DNA of 64,000 nucleotides, from contig NZ_JANZXB010000006.1 of NCBI RefSeq assembly GCF_025371035.1, forward strand, positions 124,001 to 188,000, given 5' to 3'. The translations under genes were made by a program, and so were the position numbers. Position 1 is the first letter of the stretch. Every line of letters starts with the position of its first letter. Shown here in pieces: positions 25,913 through 34,433 of this stretch. Source of the DNA: Sphingomonas sp. LC-1. Lineage in GTDB: Bacteria > Pseudomonadota > Alphaproteobacteria > Sphingomonadales > Sphingomonadaceae. Under the pieces are notes generated by a model. The model saw nothing but the letters and a program-made list of their open reading frames with translations. It was not told the DNA's origin and searched no databases.

Positions 25913-27550
25913 TTAGCGGCCGTTGCAGCTGAAATAGACCGAGGTGAAGACCGGCGGCCCCTGATCCTGCAGCGCGCTGTCGGCCGCACGGATCGTGGTG
26001 CGGCCCGAGCCCGAGCCTTCGCCCGCGATCAGGTTGATGCAGGCCACGCCGGACTGGGTCGACTTCACGATGCCGTTGATGAAGGTCATGTCGGCACCGC
26101 CGCGCAGACGGATGGCCGCCGGCGCATTGGCCGTCTGGACGAAGGTGAAGTTGGCATAGCGGCCGAAGGTGCGCGGCAACAGGTCTTCGGCATTGTTCGA
26201 GTCGATCTCGGTCGAGAAGCTGTCGGCGGTCGCGCCGATCGTGCGCTGTGCCGCGATCAGGAACTGCATGAAGCCGCGATAGCCATTGTCGATGTCGAAG
26301 CCGTCATCGTCCGCGCCGGTGATCGCGATATATTTCAGGTTCGACGTGCCGCCGAAGATCTCGATGCCGTCATCGGCCGAGTTGTGGCTCTGGATATGAT
26401 CCAGAACCGTGCCCGAACCGGTGCCGCCCAGCGTCAGGCCCTGAAGCTCGTTGCCGTCCGAGATGGCGATGCCCGAATAGCGGATCTGGACATAGGACAT
26501 CTGGCCCGACGAGTCGGCCTGGTTCGCGCCGCCATAGAAGCGGCCCGTCACGCCTTCGATCGCCAGCTGGCAGGTGGTGGAGGTGCCGGCGGCATTGTTC
26601 GGGCCGGTGCCGGTGGCGCAGACCGCGGTCGGCGCGCGGCCGAGCAGGATGATGCCGCCCCACTGACCCTGGCTGGCGTCCGATACGCCGTTGTTCACCA
26701 GATTCTGCTGCGAGGTGAAGATGATCGGCGCGTCGCGGGTGCCGACGGCCGAAATCTTCGACCCACGGTTGACCAGCAGCAGGTCGTTGGTCGCTTCCGA
26801 CGAGTCCGCCGCGATCACCACGCCCGGCGCGATGGTCAGCGTGACACCGGCGCCGCCGGTCGAACCCAGATCGGTGCCGACTTCGGTCTGGCCACGCAGG
26901 CGATAGACGACGCCCGCAATCTTGGGCAGCGTCACATTCTGGGTGGTCGTGATGGTGTTGTCGATGCGGCAGTAGCGGAAGCTGGGCGAGGACGAACTGT
27001 TGGTGCCGTCGTCGATCGTGCCGGTCGGGCAGACCGACGTGGCGGCGGCATAGGTGCCGATCGACGGAACCGCCGTACAACGCGCGCCCGAACCGCCGAA
27101 TTCGGCCGAGGTCGAGTTGCAGGTCCAACCCTGGAAGGCCGTATCCGACGGGCCGTTGAGCGCACCGACATAGTTGGTCGAGGTGAAGAAGCTGTTCAGC
27201 GTCGACGGGTCCGACGCGGTGGTCAGCGAGGTGCTGCTGGTCGGATAGATGCCGTTCAGCGCCGCGCCGGTGCCGTTGACGTTGTTGTTGGACCCGGCAT
27301 TCACGATCGCCAGCTGCTCGTCGGCGGTGATCGAGATGCTGTTAACCGTGTTCACGGCGGCGAACTGCGCGGCGGTGATGTTGGCGGTCGGCGTCGGGGT
27401 GGGCGACGGGGTCGGCGTCGGCTGCGGCTGAACGATCACGACGCTGCCCGCCCCCGGCGAGGCGACGCTGTCGGCACCGCCGCACGCGGCAAGGGCCGCA
27501 CAGGCCGAGCTGGTCATGAGAATGAGGCCTAAGCGCTTGATGCTCGCCAT
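25913..27550 (-). CDS. Right-handed beta-helix surface lipoprotein, candidate T2SS substrate
   Basis: 545 residues. The lipobox LAAC lies near residue 23 after a hydrophobic signal. A Pro/Thr linker (PQPTPTPSPTPTPT, about 42-55) leads to a long region rich in Asn, Gly, Thr and Ser. The second half resembles parallel beta-helix repeats (short strands with G-N-x-I/L turns, such as SHNSADDGIEIFGGTSNLKY and ADDDGFDIDNGYRGF), with paired cysteines. I do not recognise an enzyme active site. Position next to a TonB receptor and the T2SS operon, and the lipoprotein plus helix build, suggest an exported surface protein. Confidence 0.7.
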   Translation of the reverse strand: MASIKRLGLILMTSSACAALAACGGADSVASPGAGSVVIVQPQPTPTPSPTPTPTANITAAQFAAVNTVNSISITADEQLAIVNAGSNNNVNGTGAALNGIYPTSSTSLTTASDPSTLNSFFTSTNYVGALNGPSDTAFQGWTCNSTSAEFGGSGARCTAVPSIGTYAAATSVCPTGTIDDGTNSSSSPSFRYCRIDNTITTTQNVTLPKIAGVVYRLRGQTEVGTDLGSTGGAGVTLTIAPGVVIAADSSEATNDLLLVNRGSKISAVGTRDAPIIFTSQQNLVNNGVSDASQGQWGGIILLGRAPTAVCATGTGPNNAAGTSTTCQLAIEGVTGRFYGGANQADSSGQMSYVQIRYSGIAISDGNELQGLTLGGTGSGTVLDHIQSHNSADDGIEIFGGTSNLKYIAITGADDDGFDIDNGYRGFMQFLIAAQRTIGATADSFSTEIDSNNAEDLLPRTFGRYANFTFVQTANAPAAIRLRGGADMTFINGIVKSTQSGVACINLIAGEGSGSGRTTIRAADSALQDQGPPVFTSVYFSCNGR

Positions 27551-27694
27551 CGCCGAAAAACTCCCGATCTTATCGTTGCCATATCGGGCGAATGGCCGCC
27601 CGATGATCGACTCAAGACAAGGTCCCCCTGTCGATCCCGGACCGGGCGTTAGGCGCGGCTCATGACGCCAAGATGCATTTTACAAGAATCTTTT

Positions 27695-27723
27695 GTGACA
27701 CATCGAAGTCGTTTCGATGACAG
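27695..27723 (-). promoter_or_regulatory. Pho-box-like or palindromic operator upstream of the lipoprotein gene
   Basis: On the minus strand CTGTCAT and GTGTCAC occur 22 bp apart (two 11-bp periods, as in PhoB boxes), about 145 bp upstream of the lipoprotein start. The intervening DNA is a perfect CATCGAA-N5-TTCGATG inverted repeat, which is an alternative reading as a dimeric repressor site. The 362 bp between 27551 and 27912 hold no gene I can support. Confidence 0.35.
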
Positions 27724-27912
27724 GGCGGTGCATCCGTCCGCTCGAAAAATATATTCCGCCGGAACACCGGCAGAGGGCAGCTTTTTGCAGCCATGGTCGT
27801 TACAAAGGGGCGAGGTCGAGCTTCCGCACGTCCTTGGCGCCCCGCTCATCATCGTGTCACTACGGATCGGGCGGGGCGTCTCTCACCTTCGCCGCCGTCC
27901 TGTTTTCTCACG

Positions 27913-28074
27913 TCACGTCAGCGAGGATTTGCGCTTGGGCGCATCCTGCCCCTCGGTGCTATCCTGTCCCCGGTCGAGCGTATCGCTGGGGCGGCGCGCA
28001 TCGCCATCCTTTTGATGCTCGGTCGAAAGATTGGGACGACGGGTTTCGGTGGTGGGCTTGATCGCATCGGTCAT
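27913..28074 (-). CDS. Small hydrophilic protein, 53 residues
   Basis: ATG 28074 is preceded by GGAGAG at good distance, and the frame codes 53 residues ending at 27913. The protein is almost free of hydrophobic residues and rich in Asp, Lys, Arg, Thr and Gln (begins MTDAIKPTTETRRPNL, ends PKRKSSLT). No family is recognised. Proteins of this disordered type are frequent in sphingomonads. The good ribosome site is the main support. Confidence 0.5.
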   Translation of the reverse strand: MTDAIKPTTETRRPNLSTEHQKDGDARRPSDTLDRGQDSTEGQDAPKRKSSLT

Positions 28075-28184
28075 GGTCGCTCTCCTGAACGAACCAATGC
28101 ATGCTCCCCAAAGGCGTTCCGCCGATCCGGACGAGCGGGCGAGACCGGATCATGCCGGTCCCGCCTATCACTCGGCCCGTCGAA

Positions 28185-28553
28185 TCAGGCCTGGCTCGTC
28201 GACCTGGCCAGGACCGGCGTCTGCTGATGCTGCACCACCCGCCAGACTTCATGTTCGAGGCGGCGGATGACGGAGGTGCAGTGCGCCTCATAATGTTCGT
28301 CGCCCCGATGGGCGGCCACGTGATAGCCGATGACGATCAGCCCCTCCTGCGGGCGGGAAACCTGTCGTTCGGTCAGCTCGGCGCGGTCCCAGACGGGCGT
28401 ATCGGCCACCGCATCGATCGCGGCGCTGCCCGACAGGACGAAGGGCGGGCGCGGCAGGACCATCACGACTTCGGGATCGACCTTTTCACGATAATTGTCC
28501 GGCCCCTCGGTCCAAAGGCTTTCCTCAAAGCTCCAAAGGCGTGCGTCTTCCAT
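28185..28553 (-). CDS. SnoaL/DUF4440-like small protein
   Basis: 122 residues from ATG 28553. The order of strands and the pattern WSFEESLWTEGPDNYREKVDPEVVMVLP followed by TPVWDRAELTERQVSRPQEGLIVIGYHVAAHRGDEHYEAHCTSVIRR fit the NTF2-like cone fold seen in SnoaL/DUF4440 proteins, which bind small ligands or act as isomerases. No catalytic residues can be assigned. It lies among small hydrophilic genes on the same strand. Confidence 0.65.
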   Translation of the reverse strand: MEDARLWSFEESLWTEGPDNYREKVDPEVVMVLPRPPFVLSGSAAIDAVADTPVWDRAELTERQVSRPQEGLIVIGYHVAAHRGDEHYEAHCTSVIRRLEHEVWRVVQHQQTPVLARSTSQA

Positions 28554-28599
28554 CCTGTTTGCTCCCGTTTCGATGTTCGGCGCGGCGCGTTGCCGAGAG

Positions 28600-28755
28600 T
28601 CAGGCGAAGTCGCCCAGATCGGCGGCCTCGTCCTCGGCGCGCTTGGCAAGGGTCGCGTCGCCGGGTGGCGCAGCATGCGGACGATCCTTGGCCGGCCCCG
28701 TTTCTTCGCGCTTGTCGGCGGAGGGATCGGGGCTGGGGTCGGGCGTATCGGACAT
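28600..28755 (-). CDS. Small acidic proline-rich protein, 51 residues
   Basis: 51 residues from ATG 28755, composed mostly of Asp, Glu, Pro, Ala and Lys (MSDTPDPSPDPSADKREETG start) with no predicted fold. It is not recognisable as a named family. The composition and size match hydrophilic stress-type proteins of alphaproteobacteria, but function is unknown. It is 47 bp upstream of the SnoaL-like gene and may be co-transcribed. Confidence 0.45.
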   Translation of the reverse strand: MSDTPDPSPDPSADKREETGPAKDRPHAAPPGDATLAKRAEDEAADLGDFA

Positions 28756-28871
28756 GCTGGCTCCACGGGCTTGGCGTCGACCCTGCACAGAACGTCCCAG
28801 AACGCCGTCGGAGCCGTGCTCCGCAGCGGAATATTATTCCAGGTCAAGTCGTAAGCGCGTCGCCGGGCTGG

Positions 28872-29111
28872 TCAGCCCCTGGCCGTCACCGGAACCGAGG
28901 CCCGCGCCGCCGGGGCAGAGGCCGGACGCGGCCCGCCCGGCCCGTCATGTCGCGTGGCGTAGAGGTGGCGCAGGATCATCGCCAGATCGTCCTCGCTCAG
29001 ACCGGACGCGGCGTCGACGACCACCCCCTCGGGCAGGGTCTCGACCCATGCCGCCAGACGGTTGCAGGCGGCGCCAAGCGCGGGATCGAAGCTGTCGTCA
29101 AAAGCGGCCAT
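28872..29111 (-). CDS. Conserved-looking small protein of unknown function
   Basis: 79 residues. The first 55 form a probable helical domain (MAAFDDSFDPALGAACNRL, then VVVDAASGLSEDDLAMILRHLYATRH); the end is Ala/Pro-rich. No family is recognised. It follows the 65-residue gene by 42 bp on the same strand, so it may be the last gene of the lyase-phosphoesterase transcript. Confidence 0.5.
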   Translation of the reverse strand: MAAFDDSFDPALGAACNRLAAWVETLPEGVVVDAASGLSEDDLAMILRHLYATRHDGPGGPRPASAPAARASVPVTARG

Positions 29112-29153
29112 CGGCTCAGCCTAGAGCTTTGGCGATGCACCGCAAGACGATGG

Positions 29154-29351
29154 TCATAGCGAGATGCCCCGCTTCGCCATCTCGGCAAAGGCCATTTCGG
29201 CCAGCGGCGTGCGCGGCGCCTGCTGGAATATGTCAGCGAGGTCGAGCAGGTCGTCATTGCCCAAGGCGGTGATCGACGCCTCGATCCGGGCCACCGTCCT
29301 TGCGGTCGTGGCATGATGATCGGCGATCCGTTTCATTCGTGTCTTGAGCAT
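29154..29351 (-). CDS. Small helical protein of unknown function
   Basis: 65 residues from ATG 29351, 8 bp after the metallophosphoesterase stop. It is predicted to be largely helical and basic at the N-terminus (MLKTRMKRIADHH). No family is recognised. Close spacing suggests it belongs to the lyase-phosphoesterase transcript. Confidence 0.5.
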   Translation of the reverse strand: MLKTRMKRIADHHATTARTVARIEASITALGNDDLLDLADIFQQAPRTPLAEMAFAEMAKRGISL

Positions 29352-29359
29352 GGTCTTAT

Positions 29360-29860
29360 CTATTGCACATTTTTCGAGTGTGTCAGGATTTGATCGAGCG
29401 TCACTGGCATAAAATGATGCACATCGACGCCGACGTCGAATTGGCGGGGCATCGGCTTCAACCGGCCATGGCTGTGGCCGTGAAGATTGATGGCGCGCCG
29501 ATGCTGCCCATTCCAGCTTCGAAAGGGATAATGGCAAAGGACCAGCGCGTGTCCATCCACTTCGATTTCGGCATAATCCCCGGTGCTGGCCCATCCTGGC
29601 GCCATCAGCGTGGCCGCCGGATCGTTATTGCCGCGCAACAAGTGCTTGGTGCCGTTCAGCCGCGTCAACAGCGCGGGTACATCGGCGGGGCGGCGCGCGA
29701 CGTCGCCCAGATGCCAGACCACATCGTCCAGCCCTACCACGGCGTTCCACCGCGCTATCAACATGGCATCCATCTCGGCCACATTGCGGAACGGCCGCTT
29801 CTGGATATTGATGGTGCGGTGATCGCCAAAATGCGTATCGGCGGTGAAGAACAGGGTCAT
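29360..29860 (-). CDS. Calcineurin-like metallophosphoesterase
   Basis: 166 residues with all dimetal motifs in order: DTHFGD, WHLGDV, RGNND, CHYPF and the HGHSH pair near residue 127. This is the short single-domain class related to YfcE-type and phage/plasmid phosphatases. The start ATG 29860 overlaps the stop of the photoproduct-lyase-like gene by 4 bp, so the two are probably translated together. Substrate unknown. Confidence 0.88.
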   Translation of the reverse strand: MTLFFTADTHFGDHRTINIQKRPFRNVAEMDAMLIARWNAVVGLDDVVWHLGDVARRPADVPALLTRLNGTKHLLRGNNDPAATLMAPGWASTGDYAEIEVDGHALVLCHYPFRSWNGQHRRAINLHGHSHGRLKPMPRQFDVGVDVHHFMPVTLDQILTHSKNVQ

Positions 29861-30945
29861 GTCCAATACAGGATGCGGGCGGACGGCAAGGCCGATGCGA
29901 TCCCCTCTTCGAAAAAGCCGCGCAGTTCGCGCATCGTCGTCGCGTCGTACACCTGCTTCTCGGTGCCGAACTTGGTCCGTTTGGTGACGCGGCGGGTTGC
30001 GCCCATGTCGAGCGACGATCCCGGATACCAGCTGTCCAGCACCGCCTTCGACCCCGCCGTAAAGCGGTGGGTGATGAGCTCGATCGTCAGGTCCAGCTCT
30101 GGCACACCCGCCAGCGCGGCCCCCGCATTGGCCAGCAATTCGCCATAAGCCTGCCGCCACCCCTCCGCTGCGATGATCGGCGCGATGGTGAGACCGACCG
30201 GATAACCCGCCATCGCCATCCGGCGAAGCGCGGCCAAGCGGTCCGCGACCGCCGATGTGCCGCCCTCGAAACGCGCATATATCCGGGGGTTGACCGACGC
30301 GCGCATCCGCGTCCGCCCCTGATGATCGATATTCAGCAAGGGGCCGACATCGGCGAATTTGGTGGTGAAACGAAGCTGGACCGGGGCGTCCCATCGGCCG
30401 AACCGCGCGATGGCCGCCGACAGCGATCCGGTGATCGGCTCCAGGGCCAGCGGATCGGTATAGCAGGACGCCTCGAACGTCGTGCCCTCATGCGCCCGAT
30501 CCCGATTGCGCGAGGTGATCGTCCCCTGTCCCAGATAGGCCGGAAGCCCGTCCAGTATCTCGTCCAGATTGGCATAGACGCGGGTGATCGGCGGGCCCTT
30601 GAGCGACCCGGCGAGATAGCAATAGCTGCAATGCGCCGGACAGCCCTCCGCCAGATCGACGCGCCAGTCGGCGCTGGGGGCGATGGGTTGCAGCCGGCGC
30701 TTGGACGGCGGCGCCACCACCACGGCCAGCGTCGTCTTGGCTGCGGCATAGGCGCGGCGCGGATCGTCGGGCAGGTCGAGCGCCAGCCGGTCACCCGGTA
30801 GCAACACGATCTCCACGCCCTGCGCCTCGGCGCGTTCGACAATGGCGCGGCCCTGGGCAAAACCCATGGCCGACCGCGTGACCAGCAGCCGTCTGGGCCG
30901 CCACGCCGTCTTGTCGCTGCTCACTGATGGGACTGCACTGGCCAT
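29857..30945 (-). CDS. Radical SAM protein of the spore photoproduct lyase family
   Basis: 362 residues. The radical-SAM cluster motif CPAHCSYC (Cys102, Cys106, Cys109) is followed by YLAGSLKG and the conserved EASCYTDPLALE. The C-terminal half keeps the DLTIELITHRFTAGSK block of SplB-like proteins. The family repairs the thymine spore photoproduct in Bacillus; alphaproteobacterial members occur in non-spore-formers and their substrate is unsettled. It is the first gene of a transcript with the metallophosphoesterase, and divergent from an amidotransferase. Confidence 0.85.
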   Translation of the reverse strand: MASAVPSVSSDKTAWRPRRLLVTRSAMGFAQGRAIVERAEAQGVEIVLLPGDRLALDLPDDPRRAYAAAKTTLAVVVAPPSKRRLQPIAPSADWRVDLAEGCPAHCSYCYLAGSLKGPPITRVYANLDEILDGLPAYLGQGTITSRNRDRAHEGTTFEASCYTDPLALEPITGSLSAAIARFGRWDAPVQLRFTTKFADVGPLLNIDHQGRTRMRASVNPRIYARFEGGTSAVADRLAALRRMAMAGYPVGLTIAPIIAAEGWRQAYGELLANAGAALAGVPELDLTIELITHRFTAGSKAVLDSWYPGSSLDMGATRRVTKRTKFGTEKQVYDATTMRELRGFFEEGIASALPSARILYWT

Positions 30946-31087
30946 GGCCGCTGAACGATCCGCGCCGCCAGATGGTCCGACACAATATCGCCTTGCGCAA
31001 GCGCGCCGCTTTTTTCGCCATATGAGGCACTTAGCGGAGCACCATGCATCGCTGCGCGTTACGGCCCGACACCATCGAAAGCAAAGC

Positions 31088-31930
31088 GTGCCGCATTTCC
31101 TGATCGCGCAAAGCGAACGCCCCGAGGAACGGGAGGCCCGTCGCAAGCGCGCCGGCAAGAGTTCCGGCGAAACCTATGCCGCCACCCTCCGCCAGATGCA
31201 GCCGGGGGTCGAGATCAGCGTCGTCTCGCCCGCCGACGACGATGCGGCCATACCGGTCGAGCGGCTGGCGGACTATGACGCCGTCTTCCTGACCGGCTCT
31301 CCCATGCATGTCTATGACGACGGGCCCGAGGTTCGGCGGCAGCTCGATTTCATGCGCGACGTCTTCGCGGCGGGCGTACCGTCCTTCGGTTCCTGCGCGG
31401 GTCTCCAGATCGCGGTCGCCGCCGCCGGCGGTCGGGTGCGCAAGATGCCCGAGCGAATGGAGGCGGGGATCGCCCGCCGGATCAGCGCGACGGAGAGTGG
31501 CCGGACGCATCCCTTGTTGGCGGGCCGCCCGGCCAGTTGGGACGCTCCGGCAATCCATGGGGACGAGGTGCTGGATCTGCCGCCCGGCGCGACCCTGCTC
31601 GCCAGCAACGCGGTCACGCGGGTTCAGGCGGCGGAAATACGCTTCGACCGCGGGATATTCTGGGGTGTGCAATATCATCCCGAACTCGCGTTGCGCGAAA
31701 TCGCCATCGCGGTCTCCGCGCAAGCCGCCGACTTAGTCGCGGCGGGGCTGGCGGAACGCGAGGACGAGGTTCAGGAGCGCGCCGCCGTCATGGATGCCCT
31801 GCACGATCGCCCCGACAGCCGCGCGTTGCGCTGGCACCTGGGAGTGGACGGCGAATTTGCGGAGGAACGCCTGCGACGTCGAGAGATCGCCAATTTCCTG
31901 GCCCATCTCCCCCAGTTGCGCGCGGCCTGA
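31088..31930 (+). CDS. Class I glutamine amidotransferase domain protein
   Basis: 280 residues from GTG 31088; upstream starts exist, but the region before VPHFLIAQSE has no family resemblance and overlaps the divergent promoter area. The nucleophile is Cys103 in SFGSCAGLQ, and the catalytic histidine is in GVQYHPE. Such stand-alone domains hydrolyse glutamine or act as gamma-glutamyl hydrolases. The C-terminal 80 residues are a helical extension of unknown role. The start remains uncertain. Confidence 0.8.
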   Translation: MPHFLIAQSERPEEREARRKRAGKSSGETYAATLRQMQPGVEISVVSPADDDAAIPVERLADYDAVFLTGSPMHVYDDGPEVRRQLDFMRDVFAAGVPSFGSCAGLQIAVAAAGGRVRKMPERMEAGIARRISATESGRTHPLLAGRPASWDAPAIHGDEVLDLPPGATLLASNAVTRVQAAEIRFDRGIFWGVQYHPELALREIAIAVSAQAADLVAAGLAEREDEVQERAAVMDALHDRPDSRALRWHLGVDGEFAEERLRRREIANFLAHLPQLRAA

Positions 31931-31988
31931 TCCCCCGCATTCTAGACCCGCCCCCACCTGCGTGAGGGGAGCGCCAGCGAGACAGCGA

Positions 31989-34289
31989 TTACCGGCTCAT
32001 CGAATAGGGTCTGTCTTTCGCAGCCGTCGCCCATGTCCGATTGGGTCGCGCCGCCATCCGGAACTCTAGCGTGCCCCCCGCCATGATCTCCTCATGCCGG
32101 ATGTAACCGTGCCTTAGCGGCTGCCCGTTGAGCCGTACCGATCCGATATAGGGATGATCATCGTTTAGCCCCTCGGCACTGATCGCGAAGCGCTTGCCAT
32201 TGGGCAGGTTGAGCACCGCGCGGCTGACGAAGGGACGGCCGATGACATATTGGTTGGTCCCGGGCGTGACCGGGTAGAAACCCAACGCCGTGAACGCCAG
32301 CCACGCCGACATCTGGCCCAGATCGTCATTGCCCGACAGCCCGTCCGGCGTCGGCTTATACTGGCTGTCGACGATCTGTTTCAGCCGTTCCTGCGTCCGC
32401 CATGGCTGTCCGGCATAGCTGTAGAGATAGGCGACATGGTGGCTGGGTTCGTTGCCATGGATATACTGGCCGATCAGGCCCGCAATATCCTCGGCATGGC
32501 TATAATCGAGCTTGGAATTGTCATAGTCGAACATGCGGTCGAGCTTGGCGACCACCTTCTTGTCGCCGCCCATCGTCCGGAACAGTCCGGCCTGATCCTG
32601 GGGCACGAACCAGCTATATTGCCAGGCATTGCCCTCGGTATAATCCGACCCATAGTTGATCGCGGTGGGATCGAATGGCACGCGCCAGCTCCCATCGGCC
32701 TTGCGCGCCCGCAGGAAGCCGGTCTTCGCATCGAAGCTGTTGCGCCAGTTGCCCGCCCGCCTGTCGAAATCGGCGGCGATGTCGCGCCGCCCCATCGCCG
32801 CGGCCATGCGGGCGATCGTCCAGTCGTCATAGGCATATTCGACCGTCTTGGACGCGGCCTCCGGCTCGCGGTCGATCGGCACATAGCCGCGCGTCATATA
32901 TTCGCCCAGACCGCCATAGGGCGCATAGCGCGCGCTCGCGACCATCGCCGCCAGCGCGGCCTCGGCGTCGAACCCCCTGATGCCCTTCATATAGGCGTCG
33001 GCGATGACCGGCACCGCGTGATAGCCGATCATCGTCCAGGTTTCGCGTCCGTGGAATTGCCACACCGGCAATAGGCCTTCCGGGCTGACCGCCTGGCTCG
33101 CGAGCAGGGACCGGACGATCTCGGCATTGACCTTTTCCGGCTGGATCAGGGTCAGCAGCGGATGCTCGGCGCGGAACGTATCCCAGAGCGAAAAGGTCGA
33201 GCGGAAGGCAAAGCCCGTCGCCTGATGCACCTGATCGTCGGGCCCGCGATACCGCCCGTCGCTGTCGCTCCACACACTCGGTGCGAGCAGGCTGTGATAG
33301 AGCGCGGTGGCGACCATCCGGCGCATCGGGGCCGCCCCCTCCACCTCGACCGCGCCCAGGGCCTGGGTCCAGGCGGCGCGGGTCCGATCGCGCACCGCGT
33401 CGAAGCCGCCCGGCTCGCTGTCGAGATTGGCGATCGCACCCGCCTCGTCCACGCCCGAGATCGCTACCTTGACCTCCAGTGGCCGGTCGAGCGTGCCGAA
33501 GTCGAGCCGCGCCATCAGCGCCCGGCCCAGCCGCTCGGCCACCGCATCGCTGCCGCGCCCCGGGCCCTGGAAGCCCTTATAGGGAACGTCCGTCTCCCGG
33601 TTGACCAGCGCGTGCGCGACGAGCGGAGCGGAGAAACGCATGGCGAAGAAGAATTTGCGCCCTGGTGCCCAACCGCGCGTCTCGCGAAACCCGGTCAGCG
33701 TGCCATCGGGGCGAAGCCGCAGGCCCGACCACAGGATCTTGCCCGGATAATTGTAGAGCGACGAGCGGAAGTCGATGACCAGATGCGCGGCCTTGCCGGT
33801 CGGGAAGGTATAGCGATGCACCCCCGCCCGAGTGGCGGCGGTCATTTCCGCGCGCACCTCCGGCCCGTCCAGCGTCACCGCATAATAGCCGGGCCGCGCT
33901 TCCTCCGTCGCATGGCGGAAGGGCGAGCGGTATCCCGGCTTGTCGGGCGTGCCGGGGTCCATCGGAACCGCATCCCCCGACACCGGCATCAGGAGAAGGT
34001 CGCCCAGATCGGAATGCCCCGCGCCGGAGAAATGCGTGTGGCTGAAACCCTGGATCGTCGGATCATCATGGCGGTATCCGGCGGCGTGGCCGTAGCATTC
34101 GCGAAGCGCACATTGGGTATCGGTATCGGGCGATAGCTGCACCATGCCGAACGGCGCGACCGCTCCCGGAAAGCTGTGCCCCTCTCCGCCGGTGCCGATA
34201 AAGGGATCGACCTCATCGACCATGGCCCGCTGCGCCGACGCGCTGGCGGAAAGCAATGCCAGGCCCAACATCATGCCCCGTATCGCCAT
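31989..34289 (-). CDS. GH92 family alpha-mannosidase, secreted
   Basis: 766 residues from ATG 34289 with a signal peptide ending ASASAQ. GH92 signatures are clear: VDPFIGTGG at the N-terminus, GYVPIDREPEAASKTVEYAYDDW in the middle, GQYIHGNEPSHHVAYLY and GNDDLGQMSAWLAFTALGFYPV near the end. These enzymes are calcium-dependent exo-alpha-mannosidases acting on alpha-1,2/1,3/1,4/1,6-linked mannose of glycans; linkage is not readable. It lies at the edge of a glycan-use block with a second hydrolase and a TonB receptor. Confidence 0.93.
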   Translation of the reverse strand: MAIRGMMLGLALLSASASAQRAMVDEVDPFIGTGGEGHSFPGAVAPFGMVQLSPDTDTQCALRECYGHAAGYRHDDPTIQGFSHTHFSGAGHSDLGDLLLMPVSGDAVPMDPGTPDKPGYRSPFRHATEEARPGYYAVTLDGPEVRAEMTAATRAGVHRYTFPTGKAAHLVIDFRSSLYNYPGKILWSGLRLRPDGTLTGFRETRGWAPGRKFFFAMRFSAPLVAHALVNRETDVPYKGFQGPGRGSDAVAERLGRALMARLDFGTLDRPLEVKVAISGVDEAGAIANLDSEPGGFDAVRDRTRAAWTQALGAVEVEGAAPMRRMVATALYHSLLAPSVWSDSDGRYRGPDDQVHQATGFAFRSTFSLWDTFRAEHPLLTLIQPEKVNAEIVRSLLASQAVSPEGLLPVWQFHGRETWTMIGYHAVPVIADAYMKGIRGFDAEAALAAMVASARYAPYGGLGEYMTRGYVPIDREPEAASKTVEYAYDDWTIARMAAAMGRRDIAADFDRRAGNWRNSFDAKTGFLRARKADGSWRVPFDPTAINYGSDYTEGNAWQYSWFVPQDQAGLFRTMGGDKKVVAKLDRMFDYDNSKLDYSHAEDIAGLIGQYIHGNEPSHHVAYLYSYAGQPWRTQERLKQIVDSQYKPTPDGLSGNDDLGQMSAWLAFTALGFYPVTPGTNQYVIGRPFVSRAVLNLPNGKRFAISAEGLNDDHPYIGSVRLNGQPLRHGYIRHEEIMAGGTLEFRMAARPNRTWATAAKDRPYSMSR

Positions 34290-34433
34290 CCCCACTCCCC
34301 TTTTCGCCCTATCGGTCCATCTTTCCCGATACACGCCGCCTTGCCAAGGGTGTCACGAGGTCACGCGTACGCGCTAAACCAATTAAATTGCTGACTTAAT
34401 CGACGGAACCATAGGAATAGCCGGTCAGGCCAT

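Noticed and set aside
27551-27912. Small genes in the gap upstream of the lipoprotein
   Set aside because: Frames on both strands overlap the probable promoter and have no start signal or family features.
31022-31087. N-terminal extension of the amidotransferase from upstream ATG codons
   Set aside because: Residues before VPHFLIAQ are rich in His/Arg without family similarity, and the region should hold the divergent promoters.
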